A program made the translations under genes and the position numbers. This document shows, piece by piece, positions 26,871 through 35,957 of a stretch of 64,000 bases of DNA; the first letter of the stretch is position 1, and each line of letters starts with the position of its first letter. Below the pieces are notes generated by a model that was not told the DNA's origin, ran no database searches, and saw only the letters and a list, made by a program, of their open reading frames with translations. The DNA is taken from NCBI RefSeq assembly GCF_001687325.1, contig NZ_LZRD01000026.1, forward strand, positions 62,001 to 126,000, in the 5' to 3' direction. Source of the stretch: Streptomyces sp. PTY087I2. Lineage in GTDB: Bacteria; Actinomycetota; Actinomycetes; Streptomycetales; Streptomycetaceae.

Positions 26871-27124
26871 CGCCACGCCCCCGAAGGTAGCCCGCCGCCC
26901 CGTCCCCGCGGCACCCCCTACAGAACCGTTACGCCCCTGATGCTCCCCTGATGCGTACCCGGACCGGCCCTGGTATGCGGCGATACGCGCGGCGCCGCCC
27001 CGCGACGCCCCCGGCTCCGGGGACGTCCCGGCGCGATGCCACAATGGGGGCGGCTTGTGCCCGCGTTCACAAGCCCGTACGGCCCTTCCCGCCCACACGA
27101 CCCCCTCCCACCGAAGGTGCCCCT

Positions 27125-27475
27125 GTGGACATCAAGACCGCTTCCGCCCTGCACCGGCTGCGCCTCATCTCGATTCCCGAGGCGCTGTCCTTCCCCGCCC
27201 TGATCCTCTTCGGCTCGGTCCTCAGCCGGGTCTCGGACATCGACTTCCTGATGATGCCGCTCGGCATGATCCACGGCATCCTCTTCGTGATCTACGCCGT
27301 GTTCCTGCTGGACGTCTGGATGAAGGCGAAGTGGCCGCTGGGGCGCGTCGCCCTCTTCTTCCTGCTGTCGCTGATCCCCTTCGGCGGGCTCTACGGCGAC
27401 AAGCGCCTGAAGCAGTACGAGGCCGACGGCGTCATCGCCGCCCGCGCCCGCCGCGAGGGCACGGTCAGCGCATGA
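27125..27475 (+). CDS. DUF3817 membrane protein
   Basis: This small integral membrane protein of 116 residues, from a GTG at 27125, has about three hydrophobic segments. The conserved core [20 protein letters not shown] is followed by [21 protein letters not shown] second family member with the same core lies at 38170. The function of the family is unknown. The next gene starts within its stop codon (ATGA). Confidence 0.9.
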   Translation: MDIKTASALHRLRLISIPEALSFPALILFGSVLSRVSDIDFLMMPLGMIHGILFVIYAVFLLDVWMKAKWPLGRVALFFLLSLIPFGGLYGDKRLKQYEADGVIAARARREGTVSA

Positions 27476-27768
27476 TCGTCGCGTTCTCGGTCTCGCCGCT
27501 CGGCGTCGGCGAGGACGTCGGGGAGTACGTCGCCGACGCCGTACGGGTCGTACGGGAATCCGGGCTCCCCAACCGCACCGACGCGATGTTCACCTCCATC
27601 GAGGGTGAGTGGGACGAGGTCATGGACGTCGTCAAGCGCTCCGTGGCCGCCGTCGAGGCCCGCGCCGGCCGCGTCTCCCTGGTACTGAAGGCCGACATCC
27701 GGCCCGGCGTCACCGACGGTCTGACCTCGAAGGTCGAGACCGTGGAGCGGTATCTCGGGGGCTCCTGA
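27472..27768 (+). CDS. MTH1187/YkoF-type thiamine-binding-fold protein
   Basis: This is a small ferredoxin-like-fold protein of 98 residues. It opens [20 protein letters not shown] and contains [20 protein letters not shown], which fits the MTH1187 family, some of whose members bind thiamine or its pyrimidine part. It is translationally coupled to the DUF3817 membrane protein, so the pair might act in uptake or sensing of a small ligand. That link is inference. A strong terminator follows. Confidence 0.88.
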   Translation: MIVAFSVSPLGVGEDVGEYVADAVRVVRESGLPNRTDAMFTSIEGEWDEVMDVVKRSVAAVEARAGRVSLVLKADIRPGVTDGLTSKVETVERYLGGS

Positions 27769-27812
27769 CCCCTCTGACGCACCGTCCGCGCGGCCCGTTC
27801 CGCGTTCACCCG

Positions 27813-27846
27813 AAAAGCCCCCGGCGCCACACGGCCGGGGGCTTTT
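27813..27846. terminator. Terminator after the MTH1187-type gene
   Basis: Perfect 13-base arms, AAAAGCCCCCGGC (27813-27825) and its complement (27834-27846), enclose eight bases and end in TTTT. It insulates the following cslA-type module. Confidence 0.88.
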
Positions 27847-27949
27847 CCGGCCCCGGACCAAAAACCGCTCACTCGGACCTGCCAAGTCGACACACCGTTA
27901 GCTGTCCCCTTCTGTGGGGATATCAACCCGTTCGACAGTGGGAGGCACG

Positions 27950-29767
27950 GTGCGGTCGGAGGGCTACGACTACGACACCTACAGCCGGCTCGCGGGTCCG
28001 CTCACGGAGCCGGAGCCGACGGGGTACCGGGTGCGGTACAAGAGCCTGCTCTCGACGGAGAAGCACCGAATAAGAGCCGTCCTGCTGATGACGCTCGCCC
28101 CCGTGCTCACCGGCATCCTCCTGCTCTACCTGGTCTGGCCCACGCACTGGACCGACCGGGAGAACGGGGAACGCTGGCTGGTCGTCGCCGACACCGTGAT
28201 GCTGGTGTCGATCGCCCTGATCGAGCTGTTCATGCTGGTCAACGTGGTCTCCATCGCGCACGCCACTCTCGTCGCGCGGGACCCGGTCCCGGTGACGCCC
28301 GAGCCCGGCACCCGGGTCGCCTTCCTGACCACGTACGTCCCCGGCAAGGAACCCCTCTCCATGGTCCGCGCCACCCTCAAGGGCGCTGTACGGATCGAAC
28401 ACCCCGGCCCGCTGGACGTCTGGCTCCTCGACGAGGGCGACGACCCCGGGGCCCGGATGCTCTGCGCGGAGCTCGGCGTCCACCACTTCACCCGGCGCGG
28501 GGTCCCCGAGTGGAACCGCGACAAGGGCGCCCACAAGGCGAAGACCAAGCACGGCAACTACAACGCCTGGATCGCCCTGCACGGCGGCGACTACGACTTC
28601 TTCGCCTCCGTCGACACCGACCACGTGCCCATGCCCAACTTCCTGGAGCGGATGATGGGCTACTTCCGCGACCCGGACGTCGCCTTCGTCGTCGGACCGC
28701 AGGTCTACGGCAATTACGACTCGGCCGTCACCAAGGCCGCCGAGTCGCAGCAGTTCCTCTTCCACGCCCTGATCCAGCGCGCGGGCAACCGCTACGGCGC
28801 CCCCATGTTCGTCGGCACCAACAACGTCGTGCGCATCGCCGCGCTGCGCCAGGTCGGCGGCCTGTACGACTCGATCACCGAGGACATGGCCACCGGCTTC
28901 GAGATCCACCGCCGCCGCAACCCGCGCACCGGGCACTACTGGCGTTCCGTCTACACCCCCGACGTGCTCGCCGTGGGCGAGGGCCCCGCCTCCTGGACGG
29001 ACTTCTTCACCCAGCAGCTGCGCTGGTCGCGGGGGACGTACGAGACGCTGTTCAAGCAGTACGGCAAGGCGCTCTTCCGGGTGCCCCCCGGGCGGCTCCT
29101 CAGCTACACGCTGATGCTCGTCTACTACCCGATGACCGCCGTGAACTGGCTGCTCGGCATCCTCAGCTGTGTGCTGTTCCTCTGGTTCGGCGCGTCCGGC
29201 ACCCAGGTCGCCGCCTCCATCTGGCTGATGCTCTACAGCGACGCCGCCGCCCTCCAGATCGGGCTCTACCTCTGGAACCGCCGCCACAACGTCTCGCCGC
29301 ACGAGCCCGAGGGCTCCGGCGGCCTCGCGGGCATGGCCATGTCCGCGCTCTCCGCGCCGATCTACCTGAAGTCGCTGGGCTCGGCCGTGCTGCGCACCGA
29401 CGGCCGGTTCGTCGTCACGCCCAAGGGCGGCCAGGCCTCCCCTGACCGGCTGCTCACCTTCCGTATCCACCTCTTCTGGGCGGCGGTCCTGCTGTCCTCG
29501 CTCGCCGCTTCGGTGTACCTCGACCACACCCATGTCGCGATGCGCACCTGGGCGACGCTGGGCCTCGCGATATCCCTCTCCCCGGTCGTCGTCTGGGCCT
29601 GGACCGTGCGGCAGGACAAGCGCGCCGAGGCCGCCCGCGCTGTCCCCGTACCGGCGCCCCCGCCGCCCGAACCGGCGTACGTCACCACGACGACGGCCCC
29701 CGCCCCGTCGCCGACCACCACGGCGAGCGCCGGCACCACCGCCACCACCACCGCAGGAGGGAACTGA
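27950..29767 (+). CDS. cslA: CslA-type family 2 glycan synthase
   Basis: This processive membrane glycosyltransferase of 605 residues makes a beta-linked glucan-like polymer in its known relatives, where CslA acts at hyphal tips with DivIVA. The GTG at 27950 follows GGAGG. Two membrane helices (about 42-62 and 77-103) precede the catalytic domain. The GT2 motifs are present: Asp161 region (LLDEGDD), DTD at 222-224, TED at 310-312 and QQLRW at 355-359. Several helices follow, then a Pro/Thr/Ala-rich tail of about 50 residues. The copper oxidase gene starts three bases after the stop. This may be the only cslA or a second copy; S. coelicolor has its copy at a different place (SCO2836). Confidence 0.92.
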   Translation: MRSEGYDYDTYSRLAGPLTEPEPTGYRVRYKSLLSTEKHRIRAVLLMTLAPVLTGILLLYLVWPTHWTDRENGERWLVVADTVMLVSIALIELFMLVNVVSIAHATLVARDPVPVTPEPGTRVAFLTTYVPGKEPLSMVRATLKGAVRIEHPGPLDVWLLDEGDDPGARMLCAELGVHHFTRRGVPEWNRDKGAHKAKTKHGNYNAWIALHGGDYDFFASVDTDHVPMPNFLERMMGYFRDPDVAFVVGPQVYGNYDSAVTKAAESQQFLFHALIQRAGNRYGAPMFVGTNNVVRIAALRQVGGLYDSITEDMATGFEIHRRRNPRTGHYWRSVYTPDVLAVGEGPASWTDFFTQQLRWSRGTYETLFKQYGKALFRVPPGRLLSYTLMLVYYPMTAVNWLLGILSCVLFLWFGASGTQVAASIWLMLYSDAAALQIGLYLWNRRHNVSPHEPEGSGGLAGMAMSALSAPIYLKSLGSAVLRTDGRFVVTPKGGQASPDRLLTFRIHLFWAAVLLSSLAASVYLDHTHVAMRTWATLGLAISLSPVVVWAWTVRQDKRAEAARAVPVPAPPPPEPAYVTTTTAPAPSPTTTASAGTTATTTAGGN

Positions 29768-29770
29768 GCC

Positions 29771-31726
29771 ATGGCCTACCGGCCCTCGAAGAAGACGAGG
29801 AAGACGCTCCTGGGCGGCGGCGCGGTGGTGCTGCTCGCCGGGCTGAACGCGCCCGCGGCGCTGTCCTTCACCGAGGACAGGTACCACGCGTACAAGATCG
29901 ACCAGCCCGCGTACAAGGCGGAGTACGGCTCCTGGGAGCGGGTGAACATCCCGAAGGAGTACCGCACCAACGCGATCCACGCGGCGCTCCTGCACACCGG
30001 GAAGGTCCTGATCGTCGCGGGCTCCGGCAACGACGAGAAGCATTTCGACGAGGGCACCTTCGACACCGTGCTGTGGGACCCGGCCGAGAACACCTTCCAG
30101 AAGATCCCCACCCCGGAGGACTTCTTCTGCGGCGGCCACGCCCAGCTCCCCGACGGCCGGCTCCTGATCGCGGGCGGCACCGCCCGCTACGAGGTGCTCG
30201 ACGACAAGGTGAAGCGGGCCGGCGGCGGGATGCGGGTCAAGAACGAGAACCCGGACAAGCCGCTGAAGCTGAAGAAGGGCACGGTCTTCCGTTCGCCGTC
30301 GGGCATCGAGTACAAGGCCAGGTTCGACGTCACCGTGCCCAAGGCCAAGCGCGAGTTCGAGGTCACGTACTTCAAGAGCGGCCAGATGAAGCCGTGGAAG
30401 ACCAAGGTGACCGCCGCCGAGCAGCGGGTCTTCGTCGAGGCGGTGAACGAGGGGCCGGACGCGGTGGCGACGGACGCCGCCCAGTACGAGATCGTCGGGC
30501 TCAAGGGCAAGGAGGCCGACAACTCCTACGGCCTCGCCGAGAAGATCACCATGGACAAGCAGGACTTCCAGGGGATCCGGGCCGCCTACGAGTTCGACCC
30601 GACGGCGGAGAAGTACATCAAGGTCGACCCGATGATGGAGGCCCGCTGGTACCCGACGCTCGTCGGTCTTGAGGACGGCCGGGTGCTCTCCGTCTCCGGT
30701 CTCGACGACGTCGGCGCGATCCTGCCGGGCGACAACGAGATCTACGACCCGAAGACCAAGAAGTGGTCCAAGGGCCCCTTCCACTACTTCCCGACCTACC
30801 CGGCGCTGTTCCTCACCAAGGGCGGCAAGCTGTTCTACCCGGGCGCCAACGCCGGTTACGGACCGGCCGACAAGGGGCGCGAGCCCGGGATCTGGGACCT
30901 GAAGAAGAACACCTTCACCAAGGTCCCCGGCCTCACCGACACCGACCAGCTGGAGACGGCGGCCTCGCTGATGCTGCCGCCCGTGCAGGACCAGAAGGTG
31001 ATGGTGCTGGGCGGTGGCGGGGTCGGCGAGTCCAAGAAGTCCACGGCCCGCACGGCCGTCATCGACCTCAAGGAGGCCGGCCCGGCCTTCAAGCCCGGAC
31101 CCGACCTGCCGCAGGGCACCCGCTACCTCAACAGCGTGATCATGCCCGACGACACCGTCTTCACCAGCGGCGGATCCGAGGACTACCGGGGCCGCGGGGA
31201 CAGCAACATCCTGAAGGCGCAGTCCTACGACCCGAAGACCAACACCTTCAAGGAGGCCGCCGAGCCGACGGTGGGCCGCAACTACCACTCCGAGGCGCTG
31301 CTGCTGCCCGACGGACGGGTGGCGACCTTCGGCTCCGACTCCCTCTACGGCGACAAGGACAACACCAAGCTCGGCAAGTTCGAACAGCGCATGGAGGTCT
31401 ACACCCCGCCCGCCCTGCACCGCGGCAAGGACAAGCGCCCGGTGATCGGCAACGGCCCCGAGAACGCCGAGCGCGGCGCGACGGTGACGTACGAGAGCGC
31501 CGACGCGGACCGCATCGCGACCGCCCGGCTGATGCGCCCGAGCGCCGTCACCCACACCACCGACGTCGAACAGCGCTCCATCGAACTGGGGCTGAAGAAG
31601 GCCGGCGGCAAGCTGAGCGTGACCGTCCCGGACGACCCCACGCTGGTGCCGCCCGGCTGGTACATGCTCTTCGTCACCGACACCGACGGCATCCCCTCCG
31701 AAGCGAAATGGGTCAAGGTCGCCTGA
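29771..31726 (+). CDS. glxA: GlxA-type copper-radical oxidase
   Basis: This secreted or membrane-anchored Kelch-propeller oxidase has 651 residues. It is related to galactose oxidase and works with CslA in depositing the tip glycan. A basic N-terminus and one hydrophobic segment (about 13-32) form the anchor or signal. All radical-site residues are visible: Cys120 (FFCGGHAQLPDG) and Tyr294 (RWYPTL), which form the cross-link, Tyr505 and His506 (GRNYHSEALLLPDG), and His595 (AVTHTTDVEQRSIEL). The neighbouring Trp293 is also in place. The ATG at 29771 has an AGGAGGG site. The close coupling to the synthase supports joint action. Confidence 0.94.
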   Translation: MAYRPSKKTRKTLLGGGAVVLLAGLNAPAALSFTEDRYHAYKIDQPAYKAEYGSWERVNIPKEYRTNAIHAALLHTGKVLIVAGSGNDEKHFDEGTFDTVLWDPAENTFQKIPTPEDFFCGGHAQLPDGRLLIAGGTARYEVLDDKVKRAGGGMRVKNENPDKPLKLKKGTVFRSPSGIEYKARFDVTVPKAKREFEVTYFKSGQMKPWKTKVTAAEQRVFVEAVNEGPDAVATDAAQYEIVGLKGKEADNSYGLAEKITMDKQDFQGIRAAYEFDPTAEKYIKVDPMMEARWYPTLVGLEDGRVLSVSGLDDVGAILPGDNEIYDPKTKKWSKGPFHYFPTYPALFLTKGGKLFYPGANAGYGPADKGREPGIWDLKKNTFTKVPGLTDTDQLETAASLMLPPVQDQKVMVLGGGGVGESKKSTARTAVIDLKEAGPAFKPGPDLPQGTRYLNSVIMPDDTVFTSGGSEDYRGRGDSNILKAQSYDPKTNTFKEAAEPTVGRNYHSEALLLPDGRVATFGSDSLYGDKDNTKLGKFEQRMEVYTPPALHRGKDKRPVIGNGPENAERGATVTYESADADRIATARLMRPSAVTHTTDVEQRSIELGLKKAGGKLSVTVPDDPTLVPPGWYMLFVTDTDGIPSEAKWVKVA

Positions 31727-31805
31727 GGAGGCATAGCGGGGAGCACCCGCGCGCGTCAGTACGGTCAGGGAGGGCAGGGGGCCCGCCCGGGAAGAGAAGG
31801 TGACC

Positions 31806-32363
31806 GTGGACGCGGCAGGCCAGGAGAGCTTCCGGGAGTTCGTCAGCAACCGTTCACCGGCGTTGCTGAAGACGGCCGTCCTGCTCAGCGGCGGCGACCG
31901 CCACGCGGGCGAGGACCTGTTGCAGAACGCGCTGATCAAGGCCGCCGGGCGATGGGGGAAGATCGACGAACCCGAGGCGTACGTACGTCAGATCCTCTAC
32001 CGGCAGCAGGTCAGCCGCTGGCGGCTGAAGGGCCGCAGACGGGAGCTGACGGTCGCCGAGCCGCCCGACCGCGGCAGCGGCACGGACGGTGCGGGCGCCA
32101 CCGAGCTGCGGCTCGTGATGCGTGAGGCCCTGTCCCGGCTCACCGCCCGGCAGCGCACCGTCCTCGTGCTGCGCTTCTTCGAGGACCTGCCCGAGGCCGA
32201 CGTGGCCCGGCTCCTCGGCTGCTCGGTGGGCACCGTGCGGTCCACCACCCACCGCTCCCTGGCCCGGCTGCGCGCCCACGCCCCCGAACTCACCGCCCTC
32301 GGCGGGCCCGGCGCGGAGCAGCCGTCGGCCCGCAATCTCGCTGCCGTGGAGGTAGGACCGTGA
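31806..32363 (+). CDS. SigE-family RNA polymerase sigma factor
   Basis: This ECF-type sigma factor of 185 residues belongs to the SigE-family subgroup common in actinobacteria. Region 2 runs through LLKTAVLLSGGDRHAGEDLLQ, and region 4 contains LTARQRTVLVLRFFEDLPEA followed by the helix-turn-helix LLGCSVGTVRSTTHRSL. The GTG at 31806 has AGAAGG five bases upstream; a GTG at 31800 would add two residues. Its stop overlaps the next gene by four bases, and that gene encodes a membrane protein in the place of an anti-sigma factor. It follows glxA after 79 bases and may control the glycan genes. Confidence 0.92.
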   Translation: MDAAGQESFREFVSNRSPALLKTAVLLSGGDRHAGEDLLQNALIKAAGRWGKIDEPEAYVRQILYRQQVSRWRLKGRRRELTVAEPPDRGSGTDGAGATELRLVMREALSRLTARQRTVLVLRFFEDLPEADVARLLGCSVGTVRSTTHRSLARLRAHAPELTALGGPGAEQPSARNLAAVEVGP

Positions 32364-33595
32364 ACGTCGAGGAACTCGTCCGTGACTCCCTGCGCGAGCA
32401 GGCCTCCGGCATCGCGCCCCCGCGCTCCGGGTTCGCCGACCGGATTCTCGCCGTACGACGGCGTCGCCGGGCCCGCACCCTCGCCGCGGTCGCGGGCACC
32501 ACGGCCCTCGTCGTCGCCGCGGCCGTCGGCGTACCCACGCTGCTCGACGCCGGACCGGACGACGGCCGGGGGCGGGGCGTCCACGTGGTCGGCGGTGAGG
32601 TCCCGGCCCACGATGTCCAGAGCCATGTCGACCAGTCCCCGCCGCGCGACAGGATCGCCGTCGGCGACCAGGTCCTCGCCGCCTACTACACCTCCGAGAA
32701 GGTCCGCCAGCCCAACCGCGACGAGATCGTCGAGCGGACCTACTCGGTGCTGAACCAGGAGACCGGCCGCTACGAGGTGGACGAGCGCTGGTCCTTCCTC
32801 GCCGTCGCCCCCGGCATGCGGACCGCCGCCGTTCTGGAACGCGAACTGCCCGCACCCCGCATCGGGCTGCTCGACCTCCGTACCGGCGAGATGACCCGCT
32901 GGATCCCGCTGGCCCAGGGCGTCGGAGGGCTGGCCTTCTCGCCCGACGGCAGCAAGCTGGTGGCCACCACGTACGACAAGAACCCGGACCGCGCCTACTG
33001 GTCCCACAAGGTCGAGGTGAACGGCGCCTACGAGCCGTGGCGGGTGCCCTGCCGCACCGGGTTCGCCGTCGTCGACGTGGCGACGGGAGAGTCCGACTGG
33101 CACGCCCTGCCCGCGTTCTCCGAGGGCGGCGGGAACTTCGGCTCCGGCGAGAACCTGCGCTTCAACAACGACGGCACCCTGCTGTACGAGCCCATCAACA
33201 TGAACCCGGGCGTCGTCTACCGCGACTTCACCGGCAAGAAGGTGGCCGTCCCGGCCGAGGAGGCATACGTCGACCTCAGGTTCGCGCCCGCCGGCCTCTC
33301 CCCGGACGGCAAGCTCGTCGCCGGTCCCTTCGCGGGCGGGGTGAAGACCACCGCCACCCAGGTCCTCGACCCCCGGACGGGCAAGCGCGTCGCCAAGCTG
33401 CGCGGCCAGGAACTCCTGGTCTGGGTCGACAACGAGCGGCTGATCGCCTGGGACATCGCCCCGGGTGGCGGGGAGCACGAGAACCGGCTGGTGCTGGTCG
33501 GCATCGGCAGCGAGAAGACGGTCTCCCTCAGCGGCGCCCGCACGCCCAAGGACCACTCCCCGAAGCGCTGGGAGCCGGTGTTCGCCCGGGGCTGA
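32360..33595 (+). CDS. Membrane beta-propeller protein, possible anti-sigma partner
   Basis: This protein of 411 residues has a short cytoplasmic N-terminus of about 38 residues, one membrane helix (about 41-61) and a large external domain. The N-terminal MNVEELVRDSLREQASG resembles the start of many single-pass proteins coded beside SigE-type sigma factors. The external part has WD40/TolB-like propeller phrases such as GGLAFSPDGSKLVATTYD and AGLSPDGKLVAGPF. It overlaps the sigma gene by four bases, so an anti-sigma role with an external sensor is likely, but no known anti-sigma motif is certain. Confidence 0.85.
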   Translation: MNVEELVRDSLREQASGIAPPRSGFADRILAVRRRRRARTLAAVAGTTALVVAAAVGVPTLLDAGPDDGRGRGVHVVGGEVPAHDVQSHVDQSPPRDRIAVGDQVLAAYYTSEKVRQPNRDEIVERTYSVLNQETGRYEVDERWSFLAVAPGMRTAAVLERELPAPRIGLLDLRTGEMTRWIPLAQGVGGLAFSPDGSKLVATTYDKNPDRAYWSHKVEVNGAYEPWRVPCRTGFAVVDVATGESDWHALPAFSEGGGNFGSGENLRFNNDGTLLYEPINMNPGVVYRDFTGKKVAVPAEEAYVDLRFAPAGLSPDGKLVAGPFAGGVKTTATQVLDPRTGKRVAKLRGQELLVWVDNERLIAWDIAPGGGEHENRLVLVGIGSEKTVSLSGARTPKDHSPKRWEPVFARG

Positions 33596-33626
33596 GAGGC
33601 CGGGTTCAGGCGGCGGCGCGGCGGCC

Positions 33627-34676
33627 TCAGGAGGCGGCGCGGCGGGCGAGGCCGAGGGCGTACTCCGGCCACCAGTCGCCGGCCGGCGGGCCGCCCCGGC
33701 AGGTGCCGTCGGAGTCGCCGGGCCGCTTGATCCACAGGTAGGCGTCGAGCCGGTCGTCGCCGGTGTCGGTGGTCGGGGGCGTGCCGAGCCCCCGGCCCGG
33801 CGGGTTGCACCAGGCTTCCTCACGGCCCCCGGACAGGGGGCCGTTGCCGTTGCGGCTGGTGTCGATCACGAAGTGCGCGCCGCCCACCGCGTCGGAGAGC
33901 TGTCCCGCGTACGTCTTCACGCTGGCGTTCGACTGGAAGTTGGAGACGTTCAGCGAGAAGCCGTCGGCCCGCTCGACGCCCGCCTGCCGCAGCGGCTGCG
34001 CCATCTTGGCCGGCTCGTCGATCCAGTCCGGGTTGCCCGCGTCCAGGTAGACCTTGGTGTTCGGGAGGGCCTTGAGGGTGTCCACCGCCTCGGAGAGGAG
34101 CTGGTAGCGCTCGGCGTGGTGCTCGGGCGGGGTGCAGCCGTCCGTGATGTGGGGGAGGGCGTCCGGCTCCAGGATCACGGTGGCGGGCGCGTCCCCGACG
34201 GCGGCGGCGAACTCCCCGATCCAGGACCGGTAGGCGTCCGCGTCCTTCGCGCCGCCCGCGGAGTACAGCCCGCAGTCGCGGTGCGGGATGTTGTACGCCA
34301 CGAGCACGACGGTCTTCTTCGTGCGGGCGGCCGACCGCACGGCGGCCCGGATCCCCGGGGCCGGGTCGTCCCAGGCGGGCCAGTCGGCCACCGGCCGCTC
34401 GGAGATCCGCCGCAGCATCTTGGCCTCCGCGTCGCGCCCCTCCTTCTCCCAGGCGCGCACCTGGCGGGCCGCGTCGCTGTTCGGGTCGACCCAGAACGGG
34501 GAGGCCGCGCCCGGGGCGGGCTCCCCCCGGACGGGTCCGCCCTCCTCCTCGGCGGCCCCGGTGACGCGCGGCTCGGGCGTCGAGCACCCCGCGGTGAGGG
34601 CGGTCGCCAGGGCGAGGGCGGCCAGGACACGGACGGTACGGGGGAGAGCGCGCGGGACGATGCTGCGGCCGGACAT
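33627..34676 (-). CDS. GH6 family glucanase, lipoprotein
   Basis: This extracellular endoglucanase or cellobiohydrolase-type protein has 349 residues. Residues 27-31 read LTAGC, a lipobox, so the mature enzyme would be anchored at Cys31. The glycoside hydrolase family 6 motifs are visible: VLVAYNIPHRDCGLYSAGGA, where the Asp of RDCG is the usual acid, and ATVILEPDALPHI, with the conserved Asp of EPD. FVIDTSRNGNG and WCNPPGRGLG complete the family pattern. It converges on the sigma/propeller pair and lies near cslA and glxA, matching the glucanase (cslZ) found beside cslA-glxA in other streptomycetes. It probably trims or releases the same glucan. Confidence 0.92.
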   Translation of the reverse strand: MSGRSIVPRALPRTVRVLAALALATALTAGCSTPEPRVTGAAEEEGGPVRGEPAPGAASPFWVDPNSDAARQVRAWEKEGRDAEAKMLRRISERPVADWPAWDDPAPGIRAAVRSAARTKKTVVLVAYNIPHRDCGLYSAGGAKDADAYRSWIGEFAAAVGDAPATVILEPDALPHITDGCTPPEHHAERYQLLSEAVDTLKALPNTKVYLDAGNPDWIDEPAKMAQPLRQAGVERADGFSLNVSNFQSNASVKTYAGQLSDAVGGAHFVIDTSRNGNGPLSGGREEAWCNPPGRGLGTPPTTDTGDDRLDAYLWIKRPGDSDGTCRGGPPAGDWWPEYALGLARRAAS

Positions 34677-34779
34677 CCAGACCCCTCGGACGGCGGTGGC
34701 TCACGGACACGGGGAAACACGGTGAAGCAGGGGCAATCGTGACATAACGGTTACAGGGAGTGGTGGCGCGACACCGTCC

Positions 34780-34875
34780 GTGACGCGTCCGCGCGTACGC
34801 CCGCGGGATCTGTGACGCGTCGGCCTCCACGCCCGCCGGGGCCGTGACGCCTCTGCCCCTACGCCCGCCACCGCG
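34780..34875. repeat. Three tandem 32-bp repeats
   Basis: Three adjacent 32-base units begin at 34780, 34812 and 34844. Each starts GTGACGC and carries ACGCCCGC near position 18. Identity is partial in between. They lie between the start of the GH6 gene and the end of an ArsR-type gene. They could be regulator sites for the GH6 promoter or decayed tandem duplication. Confidence 0.6.
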
Positions 34876-34878
34876 CCC

Positions 34879-35862
34879 TCAGTCCGATGCGGCCAGCGCG
34901 ATCCCCAGCGGGGTGCGCTCGTACAGCACCTGGTGCCCGTAGCGCCGTGAGGTCAGCAGCCCGGCCCCGCGCAGCACGGACAGATGCGCCGAGACGGACG
35001 AGGGGGCGAGGCCCAGCCGGTGTGCCAGCGTGCTGGTCCCGGCCGGTTCGTCCAGCGCGCACAGCACATCGGCCCGGACCCGGCCCAGCAGCCGGGCGAG
35101 GGCCTCCGGCGTCCGCTCCCCGGCCTCGCTCCACAGCCCGCCGATCCCGCGCGCCGGGTAGATCAGCCCGGGCTGCCAGGGCTCCAGGTGGCCGCCGACC
35201 ACCTCGGGCCAGACGAAGACGCTCGGCATCAGCACCAGCCCCTGGCCGCCCAGCACCTGGTGGTGGTCGCCCCGCGTCCCCTTCACGGTGAGTGTCGAAC
35301 CGTTCCAGCTCAGCTGGGTGCTCACCTCGCCCAGCAGCCCTTCCAGGCCGCTGTCCGCCAGCCGACGGGAGTGGTAGGCGATGTCCGCCTCCAGCAGGGC
35401 CCGCAGCCGGGGCCAGTACGGCTCGATCAGGGTCCGCCAGACCTGCTCCAGCAGATCGGCGAGCTCGTGCACGGCCCGTGCCGGATCGGCCAGCAGGCGC
35501 CGGCCCGTCGCGGATTCCCGGGCGCCGGGCCGTTCCGCCAGCGCCAGCGCCATGTCCGCCCACGCCACCTCCGGGTCGACCGCCCGGACGCCCGCGATCT
35601 CCTCGTCGAAGGTGGCGAACGGGCCGATCGGCGGCGGGCAGATGAAGTCCGGGTTGTGGCCGCCGTCCGGCATCAGCAGCCACAGCGGCTCCAGGTCCAG
35701 GGCCGCGGCCGCCTCCCGGATCCGGCGGAGCCACGGCAGGTGGTAGCCGTGCCGGTGACGGCGGGCCAGGGTGCGCACGGCCTCCTGGGTCTCGAACAGC
35801 GGCGACAGGGCGAACCGGCAGCGCAGCAGGTCGCTCTCCCCGAAGTGCAACTGGAACGGCAC
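34879..35862 (-). CDS. ArsR-type winged-helix regulator with large N-terminal domain
   Basis: This regulator of 327 residues starts VPFQLHFGESDLLRCRFALS from a GTG at 35862 behind a GGAGGGAG site. The N-terminal about 240 residues are a DUF5937-like sensory or dimerisation region. The C-terminal about 75 residues form an ArsR-type helix-turn-helix (TSTLAHRLGLAPSSVSAHLS, then LLTSRRYGHQVLYERTPLG). No metal-binding Cys pair of classical ArsR is present. It is divergent from an MFS exporter with 95 bases between, the usual layout for a repressor and its target. Confidence 0.9.
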   Translation of the reverse strand: MPFQLHFGESDLLRCRFALSPLFETQEAVRTLARRHRHGYHLPWLRRIREAAAALDLEPLWLLMPDGGHNPDFICPPPIGPFATFDEEIAGVRAVDPEVAWADMALALAERPGARESATGRRLLADPARAVHELADLLEQVWRTLIEPYWPRLRALLEADIAYHSRRLADSGLEGLLGEVSTQLSWNGSTLTVKGTRGDHHQVLGGQGLVLMPSVFVWPEVVGGHLEPWQPGLIYPARGIGGLWSEAGERTPEALARLLGRVRADVLCALDEPAGTSTLAHRLGLAPSSVSAHLSVLRGAGLLTSRRYGHQVLYERTPLGIALAASD

Positions 35863-35957
35863 GCCTCTCCCTCCGCCGCGAAGCCCCGGCCCGGTCCAAC
35901 ATTCGGCCTGAGCCGAAAGTCTACGGAGAGCGAGGGGCCTGGCCCCAGTCTCGACCC

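Noticed and set aside
27923-31939. A long minus-strand open frame opposite cslA and glxA
   Set aside because: The plus-strand proteins have complete family motifs. The antisense product is low-complexity Gly/Val/Arg/Glu without any recognisable domain.
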